Positions 1-10,613 of a stretch of 64,000 bases of DNA are shown one piece after another. The position numbers and the translations under genes are program-made. The DNA is from Ophioderma brevispina (taxonomy: Eukaryota; Echinodermata; Ophiuroidea; Amphilepidida; Ophiodermatidae). Position 1 is the stretch's first letter. Every line of letters begins with the position of its first letter. The notes beneath the pieces are model-generated. The model saw only the letters and a program-made list of their open reading frames with translations, did not search any database and had not been told where the DNA came from. The stretch spans positions 124,001 through 188,000 of the forward strand of contig JAMKCH010035364.1 in the NCBI GenBank assembly GCA_023653785.1. Direction: 5' to 3'.

Positions 1-278
1 CTGACCTCTACACATGGATAGCGGACTGCCGCACAGTTGAATGGTCGCCGAGTGTCACAAGAGGAAGTTGCTTTTTTATATACCTTGGTAATATGGCGGG
101 AGACAATGCATACACCTGCTGGTGCACATATTCCACACAGATGTTCTATTGTTATATAAAATTCCTTTAACTTTGACAAGGTGTATGCATTGTTTCCCGC
201 TATATTACAAAGGTAGAAAAGCAACTTCCTGTTGTGACACTCGGCGACTCAGACCCGCTATCCATGTGTAGAGGTCAG
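1..278. mobile_element. Fold-back (MITE-like) element with long terminal inverted repeats
   Basis: The first 24 bases are the reverse complement of the bases ending at 278 (outer motif CTGACCTCTACACATGG), and the match continues inward for about 100 bases with a few mismatches and indels (for example the GAAGTTGC / GCAACTTC and AATGCATACACC / GGTGTATGCATT pairs). The centre is about 60 bases of unique sequence. No coding capacity is visible, so this is a non-autonomous inverted-repeat DNA element. It begins at the first base of the window, so the left end and any target duplication cannot be judged. Superfamily not recognised. Confidence 0.75.
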
Positions 279-720
279 TGGTCCCATGTCAACCTTAGAG
301 ATACGGAATAATGGTACTGAAATAAGTGCGTGTAGCATACACCGGAAAACATAAAAAGTATGACATTGCATCACAGGAAAGTTATACACTATGAGGTAAA
401 GCATGCTAATCTACAAAGGGTTCCGTTCAGTAGCCTTGGAAGGGCACATGTTAACAACAACTGGCCCTGTAAGTTCTGGGTATCACAAATCATACTAAAA
501 ATACAGGGAGTCTACTTTCTCAATATAATGGTGAATTAAAGCTATTGAACTCCACCTTGGGAATTGAGATTAGCTCATAATTCATTACACCGGTATTGAT
601 TTGATCTCAAATCAGCATTTCAATGTTTAATGAATTAACACTACAGACTACTCCGCACACCAACGTTAAATCACAATATACTATAGTCATGACTGTAGTA
701 TATTTCGAGTACAATATCAC
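279..720. other. Non-coding stretch, nothing recognised
   Basis: AT-rich sequence with no ORF of note and no recognised repeat. The only local structure is a near-perfect palindrome at about 675-704 (ATATACTATAGTC paired with GACTGTAGTATAT). The last part may be the 3' untranslated end of the neighbouring minus-strand LINE. Confidence 0.4.
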
Positions 721-2405
721 CACATCTCAAACACTTTTTTTTAAAAAAAAATTTCCATAATATAAAAATCATACATATACATATCAACAATCACAAAGAC
801 ATTTCTAAAAAAAAACCACAATTATGGAGGAGGCGGTCAAAAGGTCAAAAAGGCCAGAAGCGACCACCCCCTTAACATAAAGTTACACATAAGAATATCA
901 AAATGAAAACACAGTATACATAATATCATAATCAAAAACTTTCAAAATACAAGACTTATATGCTCCAGAATATCCCAAAATTAGTCATACTTAGAAATAA
1001 GTTGTTTTTTATATTGATTTCTAAAATGTTTAGTTGAATTTGATTGCTTCAGTGTTTGATTCAGCGAATTCCAAAGGAAAGGTCCAAATGTCCGTACAGA
1101 TTGATCTGAAAATACTTTCTTATTATGAGTCAAAATTATAATTATATTTATTTCTTGTGTTATAATTGTCGACATCATAGCGTCTAGTAAATATCCATTA
1201 AAGGTAGTTGGTAACTGATTTGTGCTGTACTTATACATAAATACCCCCAATTCTAAATTATACATGTCAAATATGTTAAGAATATTGTGATTTGAAAATA
1301 ATGGCGCCGTATGGCTTCTATAATGGCTATTAGAAACAGTTCTGAGAGCCCATTTTTGGAGCTTAAATAATTTGTCTAAGGACATTTTTGACGTATTTCC
1401 CCATATTAAAATAGCATAATTTAAATACGGCAAGATAAGAGTACAATATAAAGAACGTAAAATACGTTGTGGTACATAATATTTCAGCTTATTTAACATT
1501 CCAATATTTCGTGATATAGTTTTTGAAATACCATCAGTATGTTGCTTCCAAGTTAGGTTTTCATCTATTAGTACCCCTATGAACTTGGTTTCAGACACTC
1601 TTTTTAAATTTGTATTATCGAGAGTGATCGCTATTGCCTCCAAACAGATGGCATTTGGGGTTGACTTATCATTACGACATGACTTATCAATTGAACATGA
1701 TTTATCAACTATATTTGATGTCATATGTGGAGTTCCCAATACCATGTAGTTTATTTTGGTAGCATTAACAGATAATTTATTTGCTTTAAACCAGCTGCTT
1801 ACTTCAGACAAATCATTATTGATCAAGTTAATTTTTTTGGTAATATCAGTATGTGAGTAAACTATTGTCGTATCATCTGCAAATAATATAAATTCCAAGA
1901 CATCTGTAGTATTAGTAATATCATTTACGTATGATATAAAGAGTAATGGCCCCAGTATCCGATCCTTTGAGGAACTCCAGCAATTTTACTTTTTAAAATG
2001 AGATTGCCCAGAATTATACCATACACATTGTTTTCGATTGGATAAATAATTCTCAAACCAGCCGTGTACAATTCCCCGAAATCCATAGTAACTTAATTTA
2101 TGAAGTACATATCTCATAATTAATCGTGTCAAATGCTTTTGACAAATCTAAAAATATACCAATGTGTTTTCACTTTTTTCGACTGCGGCATTGATTTTTG
2201 TCTACCAGATCAATATTGCCATATAGGTTGAATGTTTTTTTTTTTTTCTAAACACCCAAATTGCTTTCATTAAGTATGTCATGCCTGTCAATATAGCTCA
2301 TACATCTGTTGAAAACTAACCTTTCAATGATTTGTGAAAAACATTGAATAGTGAGACGGTCGATAGTTTGAAAACACTGATCATCTAAAGCGATTAACCA
2401 CCGTT
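720..2405 (-). pseudogene. Decayed non-LTR retrotransposon (LINE) reverse transcriptase, 5'-truncated
   Basis: Reverse transcriptase of a LINE, read on the minus strand. The longest open piece (1898 to 981, 305 codons) begins just before the catalytic FADDT motif (residues 6-10) and runs through the thumb and C-terminal region, with typical segments such as LYCTLILPYLNYAILIWG and LFKLQKWALRTVSNSHYRSH. Upstream, 2395-2260 still encodes the finger region (IIERLVFNRCMSYIDRHDIL, then the degenerate counterpart of the QFGF motif) in another frame, and the stretch between shows frame changes and stops. No endonuclease domain remains. It belongs to the Jockey/CR1/L2 broad group; a finer clade is not safe. 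It stops where a piggyBac-like element begins near 2406. Non-functional. Confidence 0.85.
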
Positions 2406-2491
2406 TGAACCTCGGTCCGACATGGGGGGGGGTTCCCCAACGCACAAAAACGCAAAACGAATATGATCTAAGGCTTCTATGTAATTGTAAG

Positions 2492-2995
2492 CGTTTATGT
2501 AATTCAGAACAGAGCTGCCCGTATTATTTTCCAAGTTCCACATAAGCCCTCACCTCGTCACAATTAGTCGCTCTCTACACTGGCTACTAATTGACAAACT
2601 CATCCCATTTCAAGTTTCTCTTATATATTTTTACAACACACTGGACGGTCTGGCACCTGTTTATCTTGAAAAAATGCGTAAGCATGCATAAATCATATCG
2701 GGAAGGATTTCGCCCATCACAAGATTGGAGAAGACTCACTATTCCAAAATCTTATAATCACCTTGGTGAGGGATCCTTCAGTGTTTTCGGATCAAGAATC
2801 TGGAACAACTTACCACTATCGTAAGATCATCTGCACTGTTTGATATCTTCAAACGCACTCTAAAAACATACCTGTTCTAAATGTTCTTGCTGTTATTGTA
2901 TACCTGGTTAATGTTTTGTTGTGGTTTCATTCTTTGTAAAGCGCAATGATCATGTCTGTGATTGCGCTATATCAAGCGTCGTTATTCGTCAAATC
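2492..2995 (+). pseudogene. CR1/L2-type LINE 3' end (C-terminal ORF2 fragment plus 3' UTR)
   Basis: Plus-strand codons from 2502 read IQNRAARIIFQVP, and 2788-2880 encode FGSRIWNNLPLS followed, across a stop, by RSSALFDIFKRTLKTYLF. These are the standard closing motifs of CR1/L2/Rex-type ORF2 proteins. The 3' region ends with a short untranslated segment (GATTGCGCTATATCAAGCG), typical of these elements. The copy is strongly 5'-truncated, with stop codons between the two motif blocks. It interrupts the piggyBac-like element, so it inserted later. Confidence 0.8.
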
Positions 2996-3599
2996 CTTCT
3001 AAATTCAGTTAAATAACATAAATGGAGGTGCCACCTTCAAGGAGGTCAGGGTGTTCTGTCAAACTCGGAAGATAGGGGTGGTTGCCATGCCACTGTAAGC
3101 AAATACTGACAGTATTTGTATTCTTTTCTTATTTTTTGTAGAGTAATAACATGTGTATGTTTACTTTGGCACCCAAAATTGCCAAATAGATACCAATTTT
3201 GCTTGCCTGAATGGCAAAACCCGGTAGAAAAAAAAAAAACCCTTGATTTTGACGATTTGCTTACAACTTTGCTTAAAAATAAGCTCTCAGTGTATTTCGT
3301 TCCCACTATGACGTCATAATTTTAAAACTTGATATGCTTGTACTTGATTTTCATGTTCCTTTACGATAGTATGCAACGCCTGCTTTGTTATCAATTTCTT
3401 TCGCCTATCCATATTATCCATAACAAAAAATCACATCATAATTCGTGTCGACGTTCCGACTCACCATGTCCTTTTCTTACGTATATATAAGTAATTTGAG
3501 TTGTCCGTATCACATTCGAAAAAAAAAACGAATGGTGAGCGTCTGAGTGAGGGCGGCAAATACGTGACGTCGACGTAGTCGGTGGAACGCTAGTGATGT

Positions 3600-3765
3600 A
3601 TAAACTCGAATATAAAACCCAACAAGTTGTGATGGCGCAATTGGTTAGCGGCTCTAGTACTGACAGATAGGTGTGGGTTCGGTCCCATTCACGCAAGTTC
3701 CTCGGATAGTATGCAACGCCCGCTTGGTTATCATTTCCACTCATTATTTCGCCTATATTATATAT
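3600..3765 (+). mobile_element. tRNA-derived SINE
   Basis: An internal RNA polymerase III promoter is recognisable: box A TGGCGCAATTGG (3633-3644) and box B GGTTCGGTCCC (about 3676-3686), spaced as in a tRNA. The flanks do not form an acceptor stem, so this is a SINE rather than a functional tRNA. A segment of about 50 bases containing ATAGTATGCAACGCC occurs at 3365-3415 and again at 3704-3757 in direct orientation; it may be a duplicated flank or part of the element. Confidence 0.6.
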
Positions 3766-3858
3766 CAGTCAGTTGTAAGTCAACACGTCTGTAGTATAGT
3801 GGGAAATAAATTAGTCTGATGGAAGGTTTCTTTCTCCAAACGATTAAAATTTACCACG

Positions 3859-3897
3859 TTCACGACTATAGTTTCGCCTTTCGGCTCTACAGGTGAA
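3859..3897 (-). ncRNA. Degenerate hammerhead ribozyme, copy 1
   Basis: Read on the minus strand: stem I strand TTCAC, a core at the CUGANGA position reading CTGTAGA, stem II GCC-GAAA-GGC, the second core GAAA, a minimal stem III with loop TATA, the classic cleavage triplet GTC, and closing stem I strand GTGAA. Stem I (5 bp) and stem II (3 bp with a GNRA-type loop) are perfect. The first core has T where A is invariant, so this copy is predicted inactive. A type I hammerhead with very short stem III is typical of Penelope-like elements. Confidence 0.75.
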
Positions 3898-3959
3898 ATA
3901 AACACACATTCCCCTTATCACATACATGGGGCGGGCGCCTTTTTACCATGCATTTTTTT

Positions 3960-4310
3960 TAACATACCACGCACACACACACTCGCATACAACACACCTG
4001 TGCAATACCACTTCCATAGAATTACACACCAATACGCATAAACGCACACAACTACACACATACGCACACACTAATACCACATGCACACAACTACATTACC
4101 CAAAACTTACTATTTCACAAATCCCTTTCACTAAACATACTCAAACGTACCGACAGCACACTCATACACATCCCCCCACACATACACACACCCCCACGCA
4201 TACACACACACACGTACACACACATATGCGAACGAAAATACCACACATACACACACGCGGCGGCGCACGCGTGCACGCCAACACATACATGGTACAAATT
4301 TCCACTGTTT
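3960..4310 (+). repeat. CA-rich microsatellite tract
   Basis: Irregular (CA)n/(CACACA-T)n sequence over about 350 bases. It keeps an open frame on both strands only because of its low complexity; no protein is inferred. Confidence 0.9.
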
Positions 4311-4634
4311 GTACCTTAATCTAATTAAGTGAGATTAAAATTACTGGGATAGAAGATACGCACACCTCATGTAAGCCCAGCGAGGCCGACGCGGATGTTC
4401 GGCGAAAACGAGGTGCAATGTCCCTCCTGACTCACGCAGTCTACGCTCGCTTGTGTTCGTTTCTGTTCCAACAAATTATTAATCGGACTGTAAAATAAAT
4501 ATGCTCAAACCTAACCAACAGCGCACACTACGCATAACCAACACGCATTCCTTCAACAACAACCGCTACTCACGCTTAATACATATTTTGTCGGCGCATT
4601 CCTATTCTGTTTTATATCTCATTTGTAAACATTA

Positions 4635-4672
4635 TTCACCTGAAGAGCGAAAGGCGAAACTATAGCTGTGAG
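4635..4672 (+). ncRNA. Degenerate hammerhead ribozyme, copy 2
   Basis: Plus strand: stem I TTCAC (4635-4639), intact first core CTGAAGA (4640-4646), stem II with one C missing (GC-GAAAG-GC, 4647-4655), second core GAAA (4656-4659), minimal stem III around TATA (4661-4664), then GCT where copy 1 has the cleavage triplet GTC. Copies 1 and 2 are each damaged at different places, so each keeps the part the other has lost. Predicted inactive as it stands. Confidence 0.7.
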
Positions 4673-5054
4673 TGGAATTAAATTTCAATCGTTTGGAGAA
4701 AGAACTCTCCATCGAACTCATTTTATTTCTCACTAACTATTGTGTCCATGCGTTTTTAAAAACTCGCCAACTTTGCTTCACACATACATTTGGGTAAAAA
4801 AATACTTTCAATTCCGTATGTGTCCATCACTCAAAAATTAATAATCTTATTATAGTACAAGTATACATAAGGAAGGCCATAAGGAAGCTAAATGCAATAC
4901 ATAACATTTTTATTAATGTACAACGGCGGATCTTTCTCGTAAAAGATAAACAGGGTGTAACAATTAACTTTCGTATCAAAATTCACAAATCTCTCTCTCA
5001 TCTCCAGTCTTACTATATAGTATATAATATTCAATATATCAAATTCCAAATCTT

Positions 5055-5107
5055 CTAAACTATATATATATATAGTTATATTAAATATTTATATATATAT
5101 ATATATC

Positions 5108-5139
<32 letters not shown>

Positions 5140-5180
5140 GTGTGTGTGTGTGGTGTGTGTTGTGGTGTGTGTGTGTGTGT
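5055..5180 (+). repeat. (TA)n/(TG)n microsatellite
   Basis: A run of TA dinucleotides (5064-5124) continues into TG dinucleotides with GTGTGG interruptions up to 5180, directly abutting the right-hand block of the piggyBac-like element. Confidence 0.95.
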
Positions 5181-5305
5181 GTAGCACACTGATACCAAAT
5201 AAGATGCTTGTTGCTTAATTGCGAAAAAATCAGTTGGTGAGTACCCTCCCACCCCGTTGGTCGTAAACGCAGTACAGAAAAACAATTGTTTTGGACGAGG
5301 ATTAA

Positions 5306-6473
5306 TTCACGACTATAAAATCCAAGATGGCATAATTTTGTGTTTGTTTGTAATGCTTTGTTTACTTGTTGTGGCCTTTGTTTTTGCTTATTTGCCGTTG
5401 GTGATTGTTTTGGATGAGGATGACGCTGTGGTTCTTGTTTTGGTTGTTGTTGTGGTTGCGGTTGTGGTCTTGTTGCTGTTATTGTTTAAGGAAGTGGTGG
5501 TTTTTGTTGTTACTGCAAAACAACATGCAATTTATTGTATTAAAAAAAAACTGAATTCATTGGGAGTCGGGTAAAGGGTATTCGGGTTAAGAAGGTTCCT
5601 GACTTCTTGCTGTAGAATACCCGCATGAGAAAAGAACAAGATGGCAATCAAATAATCAGCAAGTGCATTTACACATGCGTTTGCTTATTATCGCACCATC
5701 CGTAAATAAGGTATTAGGCACCGGATAAGGCAAGTTAAAAAGTTGCTATCAAAGTCCAACATATCGATCAATTAAAACTGCATACAGGGAAAGCCATAAG
5801 CAATTGTGGCACAAGTCCCGCAATTTTACTCTCCACTTTTCTCCTTCCTTTTACAATTTAACCCTCTTCTTTCTCGAGTGGAATCTGAGCCATTTTTGTA
5901 ATAACACGCCAGAACACACAGCTGTTTGAAAGTCTCATTTAGGATGACAAATCGAAAAAAATATAAACGGCGACACAACTTTGACAACTGACTTGGAGTA
6001 TTCCACTAACTACATCTGTGCAAATTTAAAAACTGGGCAAATGTAATTTGCGGGTGCCCTGTAGGGATCCCACCATTATCCACTAAAGACTATTGTTAAG
6101 GGAAATAGAACTAACACATTCCAAATTTTACGAAAGAACAATTTTACCCCCCCCCCCACCCACACACCACCACCACCACCACCACCACCAAACACACGAA
6201 GTTTTTTTTTTCTTTAATTTAACACAACTTGCAAAGTTGCAAGCCGTAAGTCCTTAATGTGACCTAAATATATAGTTATGTTTCATGATATTGTTCTTTT
6301 CCAATATGACGATTGTAGCCATGACAACGGTTGTTGTAACGTAGTGTTTAGACGTGAACTCGTTAAGACTAATGATTTTACAATATCACTAGGTAAAAAT
6401 GGAAAGATGTAGGGAAAAATATGTTGTACTTTGTATTCCCCTTAGGTTACTGCTATATAACGTAAGTGATATA
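5306..6473. other. Non-coding stretch with low-complexity tracts
   Basis: 5330-5520 is rich in TTG/GTT and reads as a run of V, L and F codons; it is treated as low-complexity DNA, not a gene. 6148-6190 is a C-run followed by (ACC)n. No other feature was recognised. Confidence 0.6.
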
Positions 6474-8865
6474 CAGTGCGTATCAAAAAACGCAACAGGA
6501 CTGGTTTTCAATTTTGTGAACAAGTTTACAGCGAAAAAAATAGTACCACCTTAAGGCTACACTTCTCCTCTTTTCAGTGATATGTAACTCGCCCATACAC
6601 GGTCATGGATGGCTGAGTAAATGCCCTCTTTTGACAGCAAGTCAATTTTGGTTTTGGACTAAGTTTTGGGCATTGAAATAATCTTGTAGAAATTAAATAA
6701 ACTAATGGAATTTGTCGTAAATAATCTCAACTTACCATTATCTTCTTCTTTATGATGAAATTACACTCCATGTCCCTCAACATGGCCTCCATCTCTCTCT
6801 ACACATAGGTGAGCACGCGTCTCCATTTCGCTAACCGCTCTGCGAATTATTTGTCTATGGGGTCGTAATGCATCAAACTCATTGATTATCCTCAGACAAA
6901 GCGATGAAAGGTCATGTGGCGGGGTGGTAAAAATTTGCTTTTGAGGTATCCCCAAAGAAAGAAAACGCAAACAGTCAGATCCGGTGATCGTGGTGGCCAG
7001 TCCACATTATGATGCAGTGCAATCATACGGTGTCCAAAGACCTCCGCCAACCTGTTCCTAACAGCTATCAGTCGATGGGGTGGTGCACCATCCTGGGCCC
7101 ACCATAAACGTCTAAAGATACCTCTCTCTTGAACTGGAAAGTTTGGCATTAGTTCGGGAATCACATGCTGATTCAAGATTTCCAGGTAGCCAATTCCGTT
7201 CATGTTGTTCTAGAAAAAGAATGTCCCAATAACAAACCATTCCCACAAATGCCACCCCAAAAATTCAGCTTCTCTCGACTGAAGTTCACATCAAAATTTA
7301 ATTCTGGAGGATAACCTTTTGGAGCATACTCCTGAACATTAAATGTCGTCACCTTCCCATTCATCCAAAAACTACACTCATCGCCAATGACAAGATTGGT
7401 GAGGAACCGGTCATTTCCTTGACATTGGTCAATGAACCATTGACAAAGGTCTTGTCGTCGTGGCAAGTCTACGGGCAGAAGTTTCTGCCGAATTTTCAGT
7501 TGATATGGATGCCATCTGAGATCAAGTCTGGTGATACGATTAAATGTTGCAGATGGAATTCCTAGACCATTGCTTCTGGCACTAACATTTCGTGGATTCT
7601 GCTTTAGAAGATGTCTAACTGCCTCATCAGAACGTCCTGTTCGTGGCCTTCCAGAGTTCCATCTGTTGCGATTAAGACTGCTTCTTGTAGCCTGGTACTT
7701 CCAAAAATGTCGCAATATCGTGCTTCTGGGTGGAGGGTCCCCGGGGAGGGTCACGTTCAGGAAATTGTGCTCGAAATGCCTCTTGCACTCCCGTTGAATT
7801 TTGGGTGCGAGCATTGCAAGTTACCCACTCCATTTACGTGTCGTCTTGGCACACAGCGCCGGCCATTGTTGAATCACGGTCAGAAAGTAATTTGAGCCAC
7901 CTCGACCTTGGCAAATCTTCACTGCGCTAGGGAGTTCACAAGTTTTCGACAATAACATGCCAAGTGGCTGACACGTACACAAGAACTTGTTAACATATTC
8001 GGACCCGGTCAGATAGCGTTGATTCGGATTTTTTGTACACTGGAGATTGCGCAAAATACTTGGCCTATCGTAACGATTTATGCACCAAAATATTCCTAAC
8101 TAAATTGTCTAGTTAGGTGACTAGTTTATAATATAGGTTTATTTTTGAAAAAAGACGAAAAAACGTGAAAAATACGATCCATACAATCATTTTTCTCTTT
8201 TTATCAGCTGGCTCAATAATCGATTGCTGCTGTCAAGTCATGCCACACTCCAGGCACTCAAAAACTAGTGAGCTAAGGGTCTTTTTTTGTGAGGAACCCG
8301 TTTCTAACATCAGATCGACCACCGTGGCCACCTGATTCGTCGATTTCGCGATATCCAGGGTACCGCGAAACCGTTTTTTTCATTCCTTGTTCAAGCCTTT
8401 AACACAGCGTTTGGCTGCTGTGGAGTCCCATGACGTAGCGCATGTCTAAGAATAGCCGGCCAATTACTGTGACCGAGCAGTACAGATGCTATGGGAGCGT
8501 AAATACCCTTTGCTCTGTAGTCAATTGCGGCATCTTGGACACTGATGAAAATTAATAAGCATGCTACTACACATGCTTTTTGCTGGGCTAGAACCTATGA
8601 CAAGCAAATCCTTGCAAAAAAGATTATGTACTGACTCACCTGACTGAACATATGAAAAGAGAGGTGATGGAGATTTGAAGAGGAATCAAACAGCTTTTCC
8701 TATTTTCTCTCATTGCTGAAAAACCTTGATTACTCAGCCATCCATGAACGTGTATGGGTGAATAACATATCATTGAAAAGAGGACAAGTGTTGCTTTAAG
8801 GTGGTACTACTCACCTTGGCGTAAACCCAATTAAATTGTCAAAAACTTGAGAACAAATCCTGTAT
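6474..8865 (-). mobile_element. IS630/Tc1/mariner-group DNA transposon, decayed
   Basis: The left boundary is a TA dinucleotide (6472-6473) followed by CAGTGCGTATCAAAAAACGC. About 150 bases at 6474-6625 reappear in reverse complement at about 8728-8865 (shared: TACTCAGCCATCCATGA, TTAAGGTGGTACT, CTTGAGAACAAATCCTG against a diverged partner). The arms enclose a minus-strand transposase relic. The outermost 15-20 bases of the right end cannot be matched, so the right terminus is eroded or replaced. With about 2.4 kb between the ends, this was a full-length, originally autonomous element. Confidence 0.85.
6761..7840 (-). pseudogene. Transposase of the IS630/Tc1/mariner group (DD41-type spacing), broken
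   Basis: The reading frame runs from 7814 to 7200, 7203 to 6892 and 6970 to 6761, with frame shifts near 7205 and 6935. The first part holds the helix-turn-helix region with a GRPRT motif (residues 56-60) and the first catalytic Asp in VIGDECSFW (Asp145). The second part holds the second Asp in WAQDGAPPH and the closing block WPPRSPDLTVCVFFLWGYL. In relatives the third acidic residue lies in the PCDFF-type position of that block; here it is Val, 42 positions after the second Asp. The DD41D spacing of some mariner relatives (rosa type) fits. The frame shifts, an in-frame stop at the junction and the lost third residue make it inactive. The true N-terminus probably lies upstream of 7814. Confidence 0.88.
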
Positions 8866-8977
8866 TTGTCGAAATTTAGGTTTTGGTAAATTTTGAAAGA
8901 GGAGGTATTCGCGCATCGTTTTGTGTATGTGCTGCACTTGGGTTGGCCTTGCTTTAAAATTGTTGCCCCTTTTCGAT

Positions 8978-9232
8978 GCAAGACCAACGTAACTAGTGCT
9001 ACAAGTGGCACTTACGTTGGTCTTGCATTAACAAGAAAGTACAGATTTCACATAGTTCCCTTCTTTTGTAAATAAATACTACGTTTTAGGAGAAAAAAAA
9101 TAATTTATATCATACAAATAAAATTCCTATATTATTACCTGCTATAATTATGGCCACATCAGCTATAGAAGACAATAGAAACAAGTTCTTCCAGTAAAAT
9201 TAGTCAAAACGCACTTAAGTTGGTCTTGCATT
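8978..9232. repeat. Short inverted-repeat element
   Basis: TGCAAGACCAACGTAA (8979-8994) is followed by its reverse complement at about 9013-9028 and again, with one change, at about 9216-9231 (TTAAGTTGGTCTTGCA). The outer pair could delimit a MITE of about 250 bases; the inner pair forms a hairpin by itself. Confidence 0.5.
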
Positions 9233-9303
9233 CAGCCGACAATACACCTCTAGGTGCCATTTCTGATAGTTAACTATACCTATTTTTTTTTTCAGAATCA
9301 TTG

Positions 9304-9340
9304 TGTTAACCCTCGTCTACGTAAGGGGGTGGTTACGAGT
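9304..9340 (+). repeat. Possible solo piggyBac-like terminus
   Basis: TTAACCCTCGTCTACG followed by GGGGGTGGTTAC resembles the TTAACCCTCGTCC end and the GGGGGTGGTTAC subterminal block of the element at 45011-45621. A related stretch (AACCTTCGTCTACC ... GGGGTGGTTAC) lies at 11570-11605 in the same orientation. No partner end was found for either. Confidence 0.4.
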
Positions 9341-9569
9341 AACATGGCTTTCCTTGGCCATATTATGAATAAGACTTAAATATATATTAATACTTTCTAA
9401 ATTTCCTGAAACCAAACATTCGTCTTTTTGAATTGCTATAAGTAAGGTGGTTTTTTACAAGCTTGATGATCAAATATGTATACAAATTGGGAAAATCGTG
9501 CCGATCAAGTTACCCAAATGACCATAAATATTATGGAGATGAGCGTACACCTTTTCTTACACTGGGCGC

Positions 9570-9660
9570 AGTGGCGTAACCGGTGGGGGGGGGGGGGGGG
9601 GGGGGGGGGGCTGTTGGGAATCTTGCCCCCCTCTTGTCCCACAGAAAAACTATATAAACG
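9570..9660 (+). repeat. G-rich repeat with AGTGGCGTAACC end
   Basis: CAGTGGCGTAACCGG is followed by a G run (9585-9610). The same end motif recurs at 19933 (direct) and 20351-20364 (inverted), so this is probably a solo end of the same repeat family. The CAGTGGCG start resembles hAT-type termini, but no 8-bp duplication could be shown. Confidence 0.45.
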
Positions 9661-10007
9661 GATAAGGGGAATCATAAAGTAAACATTGGTGACCCTATTG
9701 CATTAGTCCTGTGTATTTTGCAAAAGTTATCACCTTCTCCATGTTCAATAACATTTTTTGTCAAACAACGCTGTCTTCTTATCAATGTGTCAAAATATGA
9801 CCAACATATTGTTTGATCTTTTAAAACTTGTTTAGGCGTGTTGATTTAGGGTATTGTAAATTGCAAATTAAACATCAAAGCGCCCTCTGCTGACTACTGG
9901 ATTTCAAAGCAGTACCACCATTCTTTAAATCCTTCTGAAGATTGAAGATCACCTTTAAATGATAGTGGGAAACAGGAGACTTAATGTTAAATAAATATTT
10001 GAATGTA

Positions 10008-10613
10008 CAGGGTGAGTCAAAAAAATTGTGTCCGCTATTTTTAATTTTTAAATAACATGTATCTAACACGTGTGGTATCATCGGAAAGCCTATTTCATTA
10101 TCTTTAATTTGCTGCAAAGATAACTCCAATCGGTATAGGCTGAGGTAAAGACTTTTGAATCAAGTAGTCAACTTTTCTCCATATGGACGGATTCATTCAA
10201 CTCCACCAGAAGCTGATAATGTACCAAGTTACTTTATTTTTCAAATGATTGTTATGGGTGATGAGGACGTAGAAATTTTAAGAGGGCATCGATGGTAAAT
10301 TGTGACTGAATTTTGTGGGGTTAAATAGCGTCATATTTACTCTGCAGTCAATAAATAGCCCGATTTTCTTCTGGACACTAATTTCCTTCGCTGAACGCAA
10401 TTCATTTTAATACGAATCCGTGGACAAAGCGCAAAACAGACTACTTGATTCAAACGACGGTCTATAATTAACCGAATGCGAATGATCTTTGCAACAAATT
10501 AAAGATAATTAACTAAGCTTTAACATGATATCACATATATTACATATATGTTACTTAAAACAAAATGGCGGACATAATCAGGGTCAAGTTTTTTTGTTTT
10601 TTTACTCACCCTG
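10008..10613. mobile_element. Mariner-type MITE, 606 bp, TA-flanked
   Basis: The ends are CAGGGTGAGTCAAAAAA and its reverse complement (TTTTTTTACTCACCCTG), each directly bordered by TA (10006-10007 and 10614-10615), the target duplication of Tc1/mariner elements. Imperfect inverted similarity extends about 170 bases inward (shared: TTATCTTTAATTTGYTGCAAAGAT, TTGAATCAAGTAGTC). Non-coding. A truncated relative lies at about 32920-33232. Confidence 0.85.

Larger units (their letters stand above)
3790..4745. mobile_element. Penelope-like element fragment with inverted terminal segments
   Basis: A segment of about 115 bases at 3790-3905 is repeated in reverse complement at 4628-4745 (shared: TTTCTCCAAACGATT, CTATAGTTTCGCCTTTCG). 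Each arm carries a hammerhead-like motif with the short stem III seen in Penelope-like retroelements, whose terminal repeats (pLTRs) are known to occur in inverted as well as direct order. The interior is a CA-rich microsatellite (3960-4310) and about 300 bases of unrecognised sequence; no reverse transcriptase or GIY-YIG endonuclease is present. The element class rests on the ribozyme and arm layout, not on a protein match. Confidence 0.6.
2406..5305 (+). mobile_element. piggyBac-like miniature element, split by later insertions
   Basis: Three blocks match, in order, the intact element at 45011-45621 read in reverse. Block 1 (about 2406-2491) holds the left end (degenerate TTGAACCTCGGTCCGAC) and ATGATCTAAGGCTTCTATG. 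Block 2 (about 3010-3355) holds GGAGGTGCCACCTTCAAGG, the GGCACCCAAAATTGCC region and CTTGATATG. Block 3 (5181-5305) holds CACTGATACCAAATAAGATG and the right end GGACGAGGATTAA. The gaps are filled by a CR1-type tail (2492-2995) and by about 1.8 kb carrying a SINE, a Penelope-like fragment and microsatellites. It is non-coding and was presumably mobilised by a piggyBac transposase encoded elsewhere. Confidence 0.75.

Noticed and set aside
3926..4324. 132-codon open frame rich in His and Thr
   Set aside because: It is a direct translation of the CA microsatellite; the opposite strand is open as well.
5257..5574. 105-codon open frame with a long run of V and L, resembling a membrane protein
   Set aside because: The DNA is a low-complexity GTT/TTG tract; the hydrophobicity is compositional.
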